The notes: a model not told the origin generated them from the letters alone. Positions 51,176-60,315 are shown, counted from the first letter of the stretch. The stretch is 64,000 bases of DNA from Gillisella taibaishanensis (GCF_001938985.1 NZ_MKIN01000022.1:620001-684000); one strand, 5' to 3'. Numbers and translations are program-made.

Positions 51176-52285
51176 TCAGCGCTGCAGCACCGCGCGCAAT
51201 TCCACCATATTGGCCCGTACCCGCAGCGTGTAGAACCCCATGGTCGAAAGGTGGTTCGGCATGAAAATGCCATCCTCGCTGCCGTTTGACACGATCAGCG
51301 GCTGGATGCGCAGCGCCGACTCGAACTGCTTTTCAAGCTCGGCCCAGATTGCCGTCAGATTGCGCTCGCGCACCACGTCGATGAAATCAGCCCGGGCTGC
51401 CTGGAAAAGCGCGTACTGCCCATAGAGCTGACCATAGGCGAACCAGAAACGGTCGTCGGCGCGCGTATCGAACCAGCCGCCGCCATGTTCTTCAGAGCGC
51501 CTGCGCAGGATGTCTGACGTATTGCCGAGATCGCTGGCCAGCCCGTCGAGCAGCTTGACGAGATTGTCGGCGCGCGCGTCGAACACGGCGTTGCAGGTCT
51601 CAAGCGAGGAGTTGAACTTGCGCCAGCTGCTGATCGCGGCTCGGTAGTAGCTCGGTGTCGGCGTCTTGAAGCCGAACGGATTGGCGCCGAAATACCAGGT
51701 GCCCTCGTTGAATTGGATATTGCCGCGCGCGTCCTGCAGGTCGGTATTGATGCCCGATGTGCCGCGCACACGGCCCAGATCGTCAGCCAGCACGATACCG
51801 ACGCGACGCGCCACTTGGTTTACGCCGCGCTGGAACGAAGCCTTGTTGTCGAAGAACGGCGTGTCGTCCCAATCCAGCCCGAAGAAGCCGAGCTTGTAGA
51901 GCAGTGCCGAGGACACCCAGTCGTTCTGGTTGACATTGAAATCGGTCAGGTCAGCGACCGTCGTCACGATCGCCGAATTTTGGCAGGTACCAGGCTTGTC
52001 GCCCACCTGCTGGCCTGCCGCCACTTTGCGATCGGCAAAGCCATAGGCCTTGGCAAAGGCCGGATCGAAACCGTTCCAGACCTGGGTGCGCCAGAAGAAC
52101 TGGGCATAGGCCGCAATCAGAACCAGCACGACCAGCGCCACGGCGCCGCGAAAAAGATATGCCCGCCGTCCGGCCTCGCTGTGGCGGGCACGCAGAGGCC
52201 AGGCCACCGCCGTGTAGAGAAGACTGCCCGCACGCCGTACCGCGCCCCACAGCGCCTGCAAAACCCGTCTTAGCGCATCCAGCAT
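51176..52285 (-). CDS. DUF2333 family membrane protein
   Basis: A 369-residue protein anchored by one N-terminal helix (FRGAVALVVLVLIAAYAQFFW, about 45-65) with a large periplasmic part. DUF2333 features: VADLTDFNVNQNDWVSSALLYKLGFFGLDWDDTPFFDNKASFQRGV and NEGTWYFGANPFGFKTPTPSYYRAAI. ATG 52285 follows GGGAG; a TTG at 52327 without a site extends the frame. Function unknown. Confidence 0.87.
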   Translation of the reverse strand: MLDALRRVLQALWGAVRRAGSLLYTAVAWPLRARHSEAGRRAYLFRGAVALVVLVLIAAYAQFFWRTQVWNGFDPAFAKAYGFADRKVAAGQQVGDKPGTCQNSAIVTTVADLTDFNVNQNDWVSSALLYKLGFFGLDWDDTPFFDNKASFQRGVNQVARRVGIVLADDLGRVRGTSGINTDLQDARGNIQFNEGTWYFGANPFGFKTPTPSYYRAAISSWRKFNSSLETCNAVFDARADNLVKLLDGLASDLGNTSDILRRRSEEHGGGWFDTRADDRFWFAYGQLYGQYALFQAARADFIDVVRERNLTAIWAELEKQFESALRIQPLIVSNGSEDGIFMPNHLSTMGFYTLRVRANMVELRAVLQR

Positions 52286-52410
52286 ATGCTTCGTCTCCCG
52301 TTCAGCACGCGTGCCATCGTCGCTCAACAGATATGTCCGCGGTGCAGCAATGACAACGTGAGGCGAGATTTTTTAACGGAGCCGGTTTGCCGCAGCTGGC
52401 CTTTGCCGCC

Positions 52411-52989
52411 TTAACCGTTGAACAATTCGTCCCAATGCAGCCGGCAGAAGGACATGTATTTCTCGTTGCCGCCCACCTCGATCTGCGCGCCCTCGCGCAT
52501 CACCTTGCCCTCGGCATTGAAACGGGCGTTCATCGTTGCCTTGCGGCCGCAATGGCAGATCGTGCGAATTTCGCGCAACTCGTCGGCAATGCCGAGCAGC
52601 AGGCGCGAGGCCGGAAACAGTTGACCCTGGAAATCGGTGCGCAGGCCGTAGGTCATGACCGGAATGTGCAGCCGGTCGGCAATGCGGGCCAACTGCCAGA
52701 CATGATGCTCGCCCAGAAAATTGGCCTCATCGACGAAAACGCAGGCCAGCGGCTCCTCGGCATGCATGGCCTCAACCACCGCAAAAAGATCCGTCTCCGG
52801 CTCGAAGGTCTGCGCCTCACTCGACAATCCAATGCGAGAGGCCACCCGGCCTCGTCCGGCGCGATCATCAAGGGCAGCCACGAAGATTACCGTGCGCATG
52901 CCGCGTTCCTGATAATTGTAGGAGGCCTGCAGCAGCATGGTGGATTTGCCAGCATTCATCGCGGCGTAATTGAAATACAGCTTGGCCAT
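52411..52989 (-). CDS. tdk: Thymidine kinase
   Basis: Phosphorylates thymidine with ATP in pyrimidine salvage. 192 residues, type II. P-loop AAMNAGKSTMLLQASYNYQERG at residues 9-30; VFVDEANFLGEHHVWQLARIADRLHIPVMTYGLRTDFQGQLFPAS includes the lasso and catalytic Glu; zinc-binding Cys in ICHCGRKATMNAR and SFCRLHW. Leftward, monocistronic. Confidence 0.96.
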   Translation of the reverse strand: MAKLYFNYAAMNAGKSTMLLQASYNYQERGMRTVIFVAALDDRAGRGRVASRIGLSSEAQTFEPETDLFAVVEAMHAEEPLACVFVDEANFLGEHHVWQLARIADRLHIPVMTYGLRTDFQGQLFPASRLLLGIADELREIRTICHCGRKATMNARFNAEGKVMREGAQIEVGGNEKYMSFCRLHWDELFNG

Positions 52990-53381
52990 CGCCGTCGTCT
53001 TCCTTCGTCGACAGCATCATCCGTTATCGATGGCACGATGCTGTCACGCTTCAAATCTACTCAACGCCGCCTTCCCACCACAAAAGCCAGCGCGATTGAA
53101 CCCGCAAATATGGCTCGTCCAAAGCTTTCTGCCGCCGCGGCCCGCCCCCGGATTATTTTCCGACACCCCGTTGCCCGCATCAGACACAAAAAAAATTTAT
53201 GCCGCGGTTTGAAGAAGGTTTGTGCGAGCCGATTCCCCTGATTTTGCGGCACTGCGGCAGTTTTTCGCATGCAGGATGACAAAATGTCGCAAATGCCCCC
53301 TATGGACCGGCGCGAACACGCAGGCTTGCCTCACCTGTTTATGTATTCATAATGGTGGGAACTAAAAAAGGGAGCATAATA
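52990..53381. other. Intergenic region between tdk and choX
   Basis: 392 bp with no convincing gene. It holds the promoters of the divergent tdk and cho operons. A run with AAAAAAAATTTATG near 53190 is AT-rich, but I find no clear operator or promoter match. Confidence 0.5.
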
Positions 53382-54338
53382 ATGCCGATTGCCAAGACTC
53401 TGAAATTTGCAATGACCCTGGCTGGATGCGTCGCAGCATTCACCCCGGCAGCCTTTGCAGCGGAAGCCGCCAGCTGCGGCACCGTGCGCATCTCCGATGT
53501 CGGCTGGACGGACCTCGCCTCGACCAATGCCTCCCTCGTCACCGTTCTGGACGCGCTGGGCTACAAGACCGACGTCAAGACGCTTGGCGTGCCTGTCACC
53601 TACTCCTCGATGAAGAACAAGGATATCGACGTCTTCCTCGGCAATTGGATGCCGGCCCAGAAGGAAGCCATCCAGCAATATCTCGACGACAAGTCGATCG
53701 ACAGCGTTGCCGTCAATCTCGAAGGCGCGAAATACACGCTGGCCACCAATGCCGCCGGCGCCAAGCTCGGCATCAAGAGCTTCAAGGACATCGCCGCCCA
53801 CAAGGCCGATCTCGACGGCAAGATCTACGGCATCGAGCCGGGCAATGAAGGCAACGGCATGATCGTGTCGCTGATCGATGCCGACAAGTTCGGCCTCAAA
53901 GGCTTCAACGTGGTCGAAAGCTCCGAACAGGGCATGCTGAGCCAGGTCACCCGCGCCGACAAGGAAAACAAGCCGGTCATCTTCCTGGCCTGGGCACCGC
54001 ATCCGATGAACACTGCTCACCAGATCACCTATCTCGCCGATGGTGACGACACGGTGTTCGGCCCCAATTATGGCGGCGCGACCGTCTACACCGTTGCGCG
54101 CGGCGGCTATGCCAAGGAATGTCCAAATGTTGGCAAGCTCCTCGGCCAGATGAAGTTCTCGCTCGACATGGAAAATGCCATCATGGGCAAGATCCTCGAT
54201 GACGGCGAAGATGCCGACAAGGCCGCCAAGGCCTGGCTGAAGGCCAATCCTTCGGTCATCACCCCCTGGATGGCCGGCGTCACCACGAAGGACGGCAAGG
54301 ACGGCCTCGCTGCCGTCAAGGCCAAGCTAGGCCTCTAA
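53382..54338 (+). CDS. choX: Choline ABC transporter substrate-binding protein
   Basis: A 318-residue periplasmic protein of the glycine-betaine/choline (OpuAC) fold. Signal peptide ends PAAFAAEA; the ligand-cage motifs include RISDVGWTDLASTNA, VFLGNWMPAQ, GIEPGNEGNGMI and VIFLAWAPHPMN with aromatic/Trp positions. It is the first gene of choXWV. The ATG at 53382 follows GGGAG; a GTG at 53352 adds 10 residues. Confidence 0.95.
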   Translation: MPIAKTLKFAMTLAGCVAAFTPAAFAAEAASCGTVRISDVGWTDLASTNASLVTVLDALGYKTDVKTLGVPVTYSSMKNKDIDVFLGNWMPAQKEAIQQYLDDKSIDSVAVNLEGAKYTLATNAAGAKLGIKSFKDIAAHKADLDGKIYGIEPGNEGNGMIVSLIDADKFGLKGFNVVESSEQGMLSQVTRADKENKPVIFLAWAPHPMNTAHQITYLADGDDTVFGPNYGGATVYTVARGGYAKECPNVGKLLGQMKFSLDMENAIMGKILDDGEDADKAAKAWLKANPSVITPWMAGVTTKDGKDGLAAVKAKLGL

Positions 54339-54339
54339 A

Positions 54340-54440
54340 GTCAGAGCATCGGCCGAAAAGTGGGAACAGGTTTCGGTACATCCGATGCGAAAGCAAAAGC
54401 TCACAGCATCGTGCCGATTCTGGTTCGCGGCCCGGTGCTG
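54340..54440. repeat. Dispersed intergenic repeat, family A copy 4
   Basis: CAGAGCATCGGCCGAAAAGTGG, GGTTTCGG and a second AGCATCGTGCCGATTCTGGTTC/GGCCCGGTGCTG hairpin. It lies between choX and choW, inside the operon, where it could lower or stabilise transcript parts. Confidence 0.5.
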
Positions 54441-54641
54441 TAAGAACCACAGCGCCGGGGCAGATTTGCAAAGATCCGCCTCGGCACGCTTTTCCTGACT
54501 GCATGACGGTTGCGCTGGATCGGCCCGCGCGCCACCATGTGGAATTATAAATATTACAGCCTGCCGGGATGCATGCCGCTTCATCAGAGGACGCAAATCC
54601 AGGCACATGGCGCTGTAGTCTCATTTCAAGGATGCGTTTCA

Positions 54642-55487
54642 GTGGATTGGCTGACTGATTTCAAAATCCCCATCGGCTCCTGGGCTAAGATCTTCGTCGA
54701 CTGGCTGACAGCCAACGGCGCCTGGTTTTTCGATTGGCTCTCACATGTGATTTCCGGCAGCATCGACGGGGTGCTCTTCCTGCTGCAATTCCCCCCACCG
54801 CTGGTGGTCGCGCTTATTATCAGCATCATCGCCTGGCTGCTGCGCCGCTCTGTTATCGTTGCCATCTTCACCTTTCTCGGCTTGGCGCTGATCATCAACC
54901 AGGGCTATTTCAAAGAAACCACCGAGACCCTGGCGCTAGTGCTTGCCTCCACCGCCGTCTGTATGATCATCGGCGTGCCACTTGGCATTCTCGCCGCCCG
55001 CCGCGCCTGGATCTATGCGCTGATGCGCCCAGTGCTCGACCTGATGCAGACCATCCCGACCTTCGTCTACCTGATCCCGGCGCTGATCCTGTTCGGGCTC
55101 GGCATGGTGCCCGGCCTGATCGCCACGGTGATCTTCGCGGTGCCTTCGCCGATCCGGCTGACCAGGCTTGGCATCGTCTCCACGCCGTCCTCGCTGGTCG
55201 AAGCCGCCATTGCCTTCGGCGCAACGCCAACTCAGGTGCTGCGCAAGGTGGAACTTCCCTATGCCCTGCCGCAGATCATGGCGGGCCTCACCCAGACGAT
55301 CATGCTGTCCTTGTCCATGGTTGTGATCGCCGCGCTGGTCGGCGCCAGCGGCCTTGGCGTGCCAGTCGTGCGGGCGCTGAACACCGTCAACATCGCCAAG
55401 GGCTTCGAGGCGGGTCTCTGCATCGTCATCCTGGCGATCATTCTGGACCGAATGTTCCGCATTCCATCCGCGGGAGACGACCAATGA
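54642..55487 (+). CDS. choW: Choline ABC transporter permease
   Basis: A 281-residue inner-membrane permease with a MetI-like domain. It begins VDWLTDFKIPIGSWAKIFVDWL, the conserved ChoW start, so the GTG at 54642 (after AAGGA) is the initiator; the open frame upstream is intergenic. Helices run to about 270; the permease loop is EAAIAFGATPTQVLRKVELPYALPQIMAG. It overlaps choV by 4 bp (ATGA). Confidence 0.95.
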   Translation: MDWLTDFKIPIGSWAKIFVDWLTANGAWFFDWLSHVISGSIDGVLFLLQFPPPLVVALIISIIAWLLRRSVIVAIFTFLGLALIINQGYFKETTETLALVLASTAVCMIIGVPLGILAARRAWIYALMRPVLDLMQTIPTFVYLIPALILFGLGMVPGLIATVIFAVPSPIRLTRLGIVSTPSSLVEAAIAFGATPTQVLRKVELPYALPQIMAGLTQTIMLSLSMVVIAALVGASGLGVPVVRALNTVNIAKGFEAGLCIVILAIILDRMFRIPSAGDDQ

Positions 55488-56521
55488 GCGACGCCGTCAT
55501 CTTTGGAAATGTCGATATCATCTTCGGCGATCGTCCGGAAAAAGCGCTGGCCATGGTCGACAAGGGCAAAACGCGCGACGAGATCAACAAGGAAACCGGG
55601 CTGATCCTCGGCGTCGCCAATGCCTCGCTGACGCTCAAGGAAGGCGAGATCCTTGTGTTGATGGGGCTATCAGGCTCGGGAAAGTCGACGCTGCTGCGCG
55701 CCGTAAACGGCCTCGCCCCTGTCGTGCGCGGCTCCGTATCGGTCAAGTCGCGGGACGGTTTCGTCGATCCCTACCAGACGAGCCGCAAGGCGCTGCGCGA
55801 CCTGCGCATGCACAGCGTCTCCATGGTCTTCCAGCAGTTCGGCCTCTTGCCATGGCGCACGGTGGCCGACAATATCGGCTTCGGTCTCGAGCTTGCTGGC
55901 GTCGGCGAGAAAGAGCGGCGAAAGATCGTTGCCGAGCAGCTGGAACTGGTCAATCTCAGCCAATGGGCTAACCGCAAGGTCGACGAACTCTCGGGCGGGA
56001 TGCAGCAACGCGTCGGCCTTGCCCGCGCCTTTGCGACTGGCGCGCCGATCCTGCTGATGGACGAACCCTTCTCGGCTCTCGACCCGCTGATCCGCACCCG
56101 GCTTCAGGATGAATTGCTGGAATTCCAGACCCGGCTGAAAAAGACCATCCTGTTCGTCAGCCACGATCTCGACGAGGCTTTCCGGATCGGCAACCGCATC
56201 GCCATCATGGAAAGCGGCCGGATTATCCAATGCGGCACGCCGCAGCAGATCGTTCAGAACCCGGCCGATCAGTATGTTGCCGATTTCGTGCGCAACATGA
56301 ACCCGATCAACATGCTGACAGCCCGCGACGTGATGAGCGGTGTAACGAACACCGGCGGCGGCGTGACTGCCACGGCCGCACCTGAAACACCGCTGATCGA
56401 CATTCTCGACGCCATGGCCCGACAGCCCGGCATGGTCGGCGTGGTGGAAAACGGTGCCATCATCGGCGCTATCGGCGCGCAGGATGTTGTCTCGGCGCTA
56501 ACACGGCACCGCCAGAACTAG
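55484..56521 (+). CDS. choV: Choline ABC transporter ATP-binding protein
   Basis: A 345-residue ATPase. Walker A GLSGSGKSTLLRAVNGL, signature LSGGMQQRVGLARAFA, Walker B ILLMDEPFSALDPLIRT, switch His in ILFVSHDLDEAF. The N-terminal extension (NVDIIFGDRPEKALAMVDKGK) and the C-terminal CBS-like part, with the final VVENGAIIGAIGAQDVV, are typical of OpuA/ProV-type subunits. ATG 55484 after GGGAG, overlapping choW. Confidence 0.96.
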   Translation: MSDAVIFGNVDIIFGDRPEKALAMVDKGKTRDEINKETGLILGVANASLTLKEGEILVLMGLSGSGKSTLLRAVNGLAPVVRGSVSVKSRDGFVDPYQTSRKALRDLRMHSVSMVFQQFGLLPWRTVADNIGFGLELAGVGEKERRKIVAEQLELVNLSQWANRKVDELSGGMQQRVGLARAFATGAPILLMDEPFSALDPLIRTRLQDELLEFQTRLKKTILFVSHDLDEAFRIGNRIAIMESGRIIQCGTPQQIVQNPADQYVADFVRNMNPINMLTARDVMSGVTNTGGGVTATAAPETPLIDILDAMARQPGMVGVVENGAIIGAIGAQDVVSALTRHRQN

Positions 56522-56582
56522 AGTTCGTCAGAAAAAGTGGAATGCGGTTTTCCGTCCGGGATGCATTTACACAAGGGCTTAG
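56520..56582. repeat. Dispersed intergenic repeat, family A copy 5
   Basis: TAGAGTTCGTCAGAAAAAGTGGAATGCGGTTTTCCGTCCGGGATGC, then ACACAAGGGCTTAGTGCC. Begins on the choV stop codon and is close to copies 2, 3 and 6. Confidence 0.6.
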
Positions 56583-56594
56583 TGCCTTCAACAG

Positions 56595-56632
56595 ACAAAG
56601 ACAGGGTCGCGGCAACGCGGCCCTGTCTTTGT
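56595..56632 (+). terminator. Terminator of the choXWV operon
   Basis: ACAAAGACAGGG-T-CGCG loop GCAA CGCG-G-CCCTGTCTTTGT gives a 16-bp stem; followed by TATGG. It may also work leftward. Confidence 0.8.
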
Positions 56633-56705
56633 TATGGCGGCTTGTCGCTGTTGGGGCGGTTGGCTATCGTGCAGTCCTGCATCATTCCCAATAGATGAGT
56701 CTGCC

Positions 56706-57458
56706 ATGACCGCAAGTGCCCCTCCCATCCGGCCCTCCCCCATCCGGCCGACCGATGACGAGGCCCGGAAACAGGCGCGCATCCTGTTGCGTGGTGCTGT
56801 GCATGTCGCGCTTGGCGTGATCGATCCCGAGACCGGCGGCCCATTCGTCAGCCGCGTCGCGCTCGGCACGATGCCTGACGGTACGGTGATCTTGCTGGTG
56901 TCGCGGCTGTCGGCCCATACAAAAGCGATGCTGGCGGATGCAAGGGTATCGCTTTTGGCGGGCGAGCCCGGCAAGGGCGATCCGCTCGCCCATCCCCGTC
57001 TGACCGTTCAGTGCCTGGCAAAGCCTGTCGAGACCGATAGCTCGTTGCACGAGGCGATGCGCAGCCGCTTCCTCGCCCGGCATCCAAAGTCGAAACTGTA
57101 TATCGATTTTCCCGATTTTCTGTTCTTCGAGCTGACGCCACAACGGGCAGCTCTCAACGGCGGCTTCGGAAGAGCGTTTCTTCTGAGCGGCAGCGACCTG
57201 ATGATTCGCAAACGCCTAGCGTTCCCAAACGGGAAAACCGAGGCTCAAACCATACAAGATTTAGGGTATGCTTTGACTGCAATTGTTAAAAATCCCCCTC
57301 ACATTAAGGGTGTGAAGCGGGATGGAAAAGTCCAAATCTGCGGTCTGGATGCCGCCGGAATCGACTTTTTTTGGGGTAATTCGTTGATTCGCAGCGAATT
57401 TGACGTCGAACTCGATCGCCTCAAACTGCCAAATTTACCAAATCCTAATAAAGGCTAG
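56706..57458 (+). CDS. Pyridoxamine-5'-phosphate-oxidase-fold protein, HugZ-like
   Basis: A 250-residue flavin/heme-binding split-barrel protein. The barrel has LRGAVHVALGVIDPETGGPFVSRVALGT and LLVSRLSAHTKAMLADARVSLL, then HPRLTVQCLAKPVE and RFLARHPKSKLYIDFPDFLFFEL. The C-terminal part (ALTAIVKNPPHIKGVKRDGK and DAAGIDFFWGNSLIRSEF) resembles the DUF2470-type end of HugZ. Such proteins may degrade heme or bind flavin. ATG 56706 starts the conserved region. Confidence 0.75.
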   Translation: MTASAPPIRPSPIRPTDDEARKQARILLRGAVHVALGVIDPETGGPFVSRVALGTMPDGTVILLVSRLSAHTKAMLADARVSLLAGEPGKGDPLAHPRLTVQCLAKPVETDSSLHEAMRSRFLARHPKSKLYIDFPDFLFFELTPQRAALNGGFGRAFLLSGSDLMIRKRLAFPNGKTEAQTIQDLGYALTAIVKNPPHIKGVKRDGKVQICGLDAAGIDFFWGNSLIRSEFDVELDRLKLPNLPNPNKG

Positions 57459-57589
57459 GCGATACCTTAAATTTAGGCATATACAATCCTACTCATATTG
57501 GTAGACTTTAATCGTAGGGTTAATTGTGGGATTGCAACAACCGGCCTGCCATGTGTGCAGGCTCAATCGCTTCAAAGGAAGACCGAGAG

Positions 57590-57907
57590 ATGAAAGCCAA
57601 TGACTTGTCTGATCACTCAAATGCAGCTGCTGGCCTGCTAACGGCCATGGCCAATCCAAAGCGACTGATGATATTGTGCAGCCTCGTTCAAGGTGAAGTT
57701 CCGGTCGGTGTTCTCGCATCGCAGGTCGGTCTTAGCCAGTCGGCCCTGTCTCAGCATCTTTCCAAGTTGCGAGCTCAGAAACTGGTAAAAACCCGCCGTG
57801 ACGCTCAGACCATCTACTACTCCAGCACCTCGGATGCGGTCATGAAGGTTCTCGGCACGCTCGAGGATATCTTCTGCCATCAGGAAGCCAGCCGCAACGC
57901 GGCCTAA
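57590..57907 (+). CDS. ArsR family transcriptional regulator (NolR-like)
   Basis: A 105-residue winged-helix repressor. HTH: LLTAMANPKRLMILCSLVQGEVPV, then LASQVGLSQSALSQHLSKLRAQKLVKTRRDAQTIYYS. The metal-binding ELCVCD motif of ArsR/SmtB is absent, and the sequence resembles the metal-independent NolR branch of rhizobia that represses nodulation and quorum genes. The ATG at 57590 after GGAAGACCGAGAG is the likely start. Confidence 0.87.
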   Translation: MKANDLSDHSNAAAGLLTAMANPKRLMILCSLVQGEVPVGVLASQVGLSQSALSQHLSKLRAQKLVKTRRDAQTIYYSSTSDAVMKVLGTLEDIFCHQEASRNAA

Positions 57908-58157
57908 ATGATAACGCTGGCATAAAAGCGTAAACTAAATTAGTTGGCGGCGTGGCGATTAATTCGCGCAGGCCGCCCCAAAAAAGATCACATAAATTAG
58001 CGGTATACTCCTGCGACTTCCTCCCGCATGAGTAGAAACGCCCCATTTATTTTAACAAACTCTTACTCACATGCATTACGCGTAGAAGTGTAATTCCGAT
58101 CAGTCGCAGCGATGCGGCACTTATTAGATCAGTACATATTAGATAAGTCTTTAGATT

Positions 58158-58204
58158 TGCTGCATAACGCCTTAAACCGGTTAGGATTTAAGAGTTATGC
58201 AGCA
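58158..58204. repeat. Inverted repeat, palindrome family B copy 2
   Basis: Arms TGCTGCATAAC (58158-58168) and GTTATGCAGCA (58194-58204) enclose CTTAAA and TTTAAG; related to the perfect palindrome at 24811-24854 (GCATAA/CTTAAA blocks), but with a diverged centre. Confidence 0.55.
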
Positions 58205-58386
58205 GCCTTCCCTGCCTGCAGCGTGCACGACCTGCGATCCGTTGCTCCCATTCAACGCCGCCAGCCGAGATTGCGTTGAGCGCTCAAGACCTCCCGTCTC
58301 TGACGGCCTTTCCTGACACGAAGCTGAACACCGGCGCCCTACACCTGTCGAACCAATTCCGGCGATCCATCAAGGTAAGCGTTTTC

Positions 58387-58728
58387 TTAATAAACCAGTC
58401 GGCAATCGAAAATGCCTTGCGACTTTAGGCGCGGCTTTGAACGGCAACATTCGTCCGCCGGCCAATTTGTATTCGAGCCAGGCGACAGCGCTCTCCCAAC
58501 CAAAAACAGGCCCCGCCCCCGCGACTGCGGGACGGAACCTGTCATGGCCTTGGCCGATCGCCGCCAATCGAACTGCCCTTCGATTGGTCTCTGATCATCG
58601 ATGCATTTGCCCATGGTGAGCTTGCCCGGGCCTTGCCCAGGAGTTGAAGGACCGCACACCGTCCCGCCTCGGAACAAGCTTTGTCATCTTCCCAGTGGTT
58701 TCCCGCTGCTTTTTGCGCTCCGGCGCAT
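58387..58728 (-). pseudogene. Possible remnant of a DNA-3-methyladenine glycosylase gene
   Basis: The minus frame contains GPGKLTMGKCIDDQRPIEG, which resembles the GPGKLxxAxGI motif of the MPG/AAG glycosylase family. An upstream in-frame start MRRSAKSSGKPLGR ends in a TGA before it, and the rest of the enzyme is unrecognisable. Low confidence; could be chance. Confidence 0.25.
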
Positions 58729-58759
58729 CTGCCTGCTTGACGGCACAAAGTCGGCTGCT

Positions 58760-58781
58760 AATTTGACCGCGCGGTCAAATT
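58760..58781. promoter_or_regulatory. Perfect TetR-type operator
   Basis: A 22-bp perfect palindrome centred on TTTGACCGCGCGGTCAAA. TGACCG-type dyads of this form are typical TetR family operators. It lies 155 bp before the aminotransferase start, so it probably controls that gene (or a divergent gene). No TetR gene is found in the window. Confidence 0.6.
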
Positions 58782-58935
58782 ATGCGGCATGATCGGTCTT
58801 CTCGGATCTGTCCGGAAAAAGGGAAACCAGGTTTCCAGACAACGGGCGCAAGAACCCGCTCCGCAGCTGATCGAGCCACTCGCTATGGCCCCCGAAACAA
58901 CCGACAGGGCCCGCGAAAGGGCCATGGAGAGCATG

Positions 58936-60261
58936 ATGTCCAATCGCACCACCATTCCAAACGACCTGCGCGCGTTCTGGATGCCGTTTACCGCCAACCG
59001 CCAGTACAAGCAGGAACCGCGCCTTTTTGTCGGCGCCAAGGATATGTATTACACCACCCATGACGGTCGCCAGGTTCTTGATGGCACCGCTGGCCTATGG
59101 TGCGTCAATGCCGGCCACTGCCGCCCGCTGATCACGGAAGCGATCCGCCAGCAGGCCGGCGAGCTCGACTATGCACCGGCCTTCCAGCTTGGCCATCCAA
59201 AGGCCTTCGAACTGGCAAACCGGCTGGTCGACATTGCGCCTGATGGCATGGACCATGTCCTTTATACCAACTCCGGCTCTGAATCGGTCGATACCGCGCT
59301 GAAAGTGGCGCTCGCCTATCACCGCGTCAAAGGCAATGGCTCGCGCTTCCGCCTGATCGGCCGCGAGCGCGGCTACCACGGCGTCAATTTCGGCGGCATC
59401 TCAGTCGGCGGCATCGTGTCCAACCGCAAGATGTTCGGCACACTGCTGACCGGCGTCGACCATCTGCCGCACACGCATCTGCCGGAAAAGAACGCCTTCA
59501 CCAAGGGCCAGCCCGAGCATGGCGGCGATCTGGCCGCCGAGCTGGAGCGGATCGTTACCCTGCATGACGCATCGACCGTCGCCGCCGTCATCGTCGAGCC
59601 GGTCGCCGGCTCCACCGGCGTGCTGATCCCGCCGAAGGGCTACCTGCAGAAACTGCGCGAGATCTGCACCAAGCATGGCATCCTGTTGATTTTCGATGAA
59701 GTCATCACCGGCTATGGTCGCCTCGGCGCGCCGTTTGCGGCCCAGTATTTCGACGTGAAGCCCGACATCATCGTCACCGCCAAGGGCCTGACCAATGGCG
59801 TCATCCCAATGGGCGCGGTGTTCGTGACTGCCGAAATCCACGATGCCTTCATGGCCGGCCCGGAACACATGATCGAGTTCTTCCACGGCTATACCTATTC
59901 CGGCAACCCGATCGCATCCGCCGCAGCCCTTGGCACGCTCGACACCTATAAGGAAGAAGGCCTGCTGACCCGCGCCAGCGAGCTCGCCCCCTACTGGGAA
60001 GAGCAGCTGCACAGCCTGCGCGATTGCCCTCACGTCATCGATATCAGAAATATCGGCCTGATCGGCGCCATCGAGCTAAAGCCTATAGACGGGGAACCGA
60101 CCAAGCGCGCCTTCAACGCCTTCCTCAAGGCCTATGCCGACGGCCTCTTGATCCGCACCACCGGCGACATCATCGCACTGTCACCGCCGCTGATCATCTC
60201 CAAGGCCGAAATCGACGAATTGTTCGACAAGCTGCGCAAGGTGCTGATGAGCAATATCTAA
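58936..60261 (+). CDS. Aspartate aminotransferase family protein, omega-amino acid:pyruvate transaminase
   Basis: A 441-residue class III PLP aminotransferase. Motifs: FWMPFTANRQYKQEPRLFVGA (N-term), DGRQVLDGTAGLWCVNAGHCRP, SGSESVDTALKVALAYHR, GRERGYHGVNFGGISVGG, EPVAGSTGVLIPPKGYLQKLR, LIFDEVITGYGRLG and VTAKGLTNGVIPMGAV with the Schiff-base Lys. This matches beta-alanine/omega-amino acid-pyruvate transaminases. The ATG at 58936 follows GGAGAG; the frame also runs upstream to 58789. Preceded by a TetR-type operator. Confidence 0.92.
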   Translation: MSNRTTIPNDLRAFWMPFTANRQYKQEPRLFVGAKDMYYTTHDGRQVLDGTAGLWCVNAGHCRPLITEAIRQQAGELDYAPAFQLGHPKAFELANRLVDIAPDGMDHVLYTNSGSESVDTALKVALAYHRVKGNGSRFRLIGRERGYHGVNFGGISVGGIVSNRKMFGTLLTGVDHLPHTHLPEKNAFTKGQPEHGGDLAAELERIVTLHDASTVAAVIVEPVAGSTGVLIPPKGYLQKLREICTKHGILLIFDEVITGYGRLGAPFAAQYFDVKPDIIVTAKGLTNGVIPMGAVFVTAEIHDAFMAGPEHMIEFFHGYTYSGNPIASAAALGTLDTYKEEGLLTRASELAPYWEEQLHSLRDCPHVIDIRNIGLIGAIELKPIDGEPTKRAFNAFLKAYADGLLIRTTGDIIALSPPLIISKAEIDELFDKLRKVLMSNI

Positions 60262-60286
60262 CGGCGGTTGTGCGTTAGACTCTATA

Positions 60287-60315
60287 AAGGCGGCGGGTTT
60301 TCCTGCCGCCTTTTT
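60287..60315 (+). terminator. Terminator of the aminotransferase gene
   Basis: AAGGCGGC-G-GG, loop TTTT, CC-T-GCCGCCTTTTT gives a 10-bp stem with a mismatch plus a T-run, 25 bp after the stop codon. Confidence 0.88.

Larger units (their letters stand above)
57908..58935. other. Long region without an intact gene
   Basis: About 1 kb between the ArsR gene and the aminotransferase. It contains a family B palindrome (58158-58204), a possible decayed glycosylase fragment on the minus strand (58387-58728) and a perfect TetR-type operator (58760-58781). No convincing intact open frame. Confidence 0.6.
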
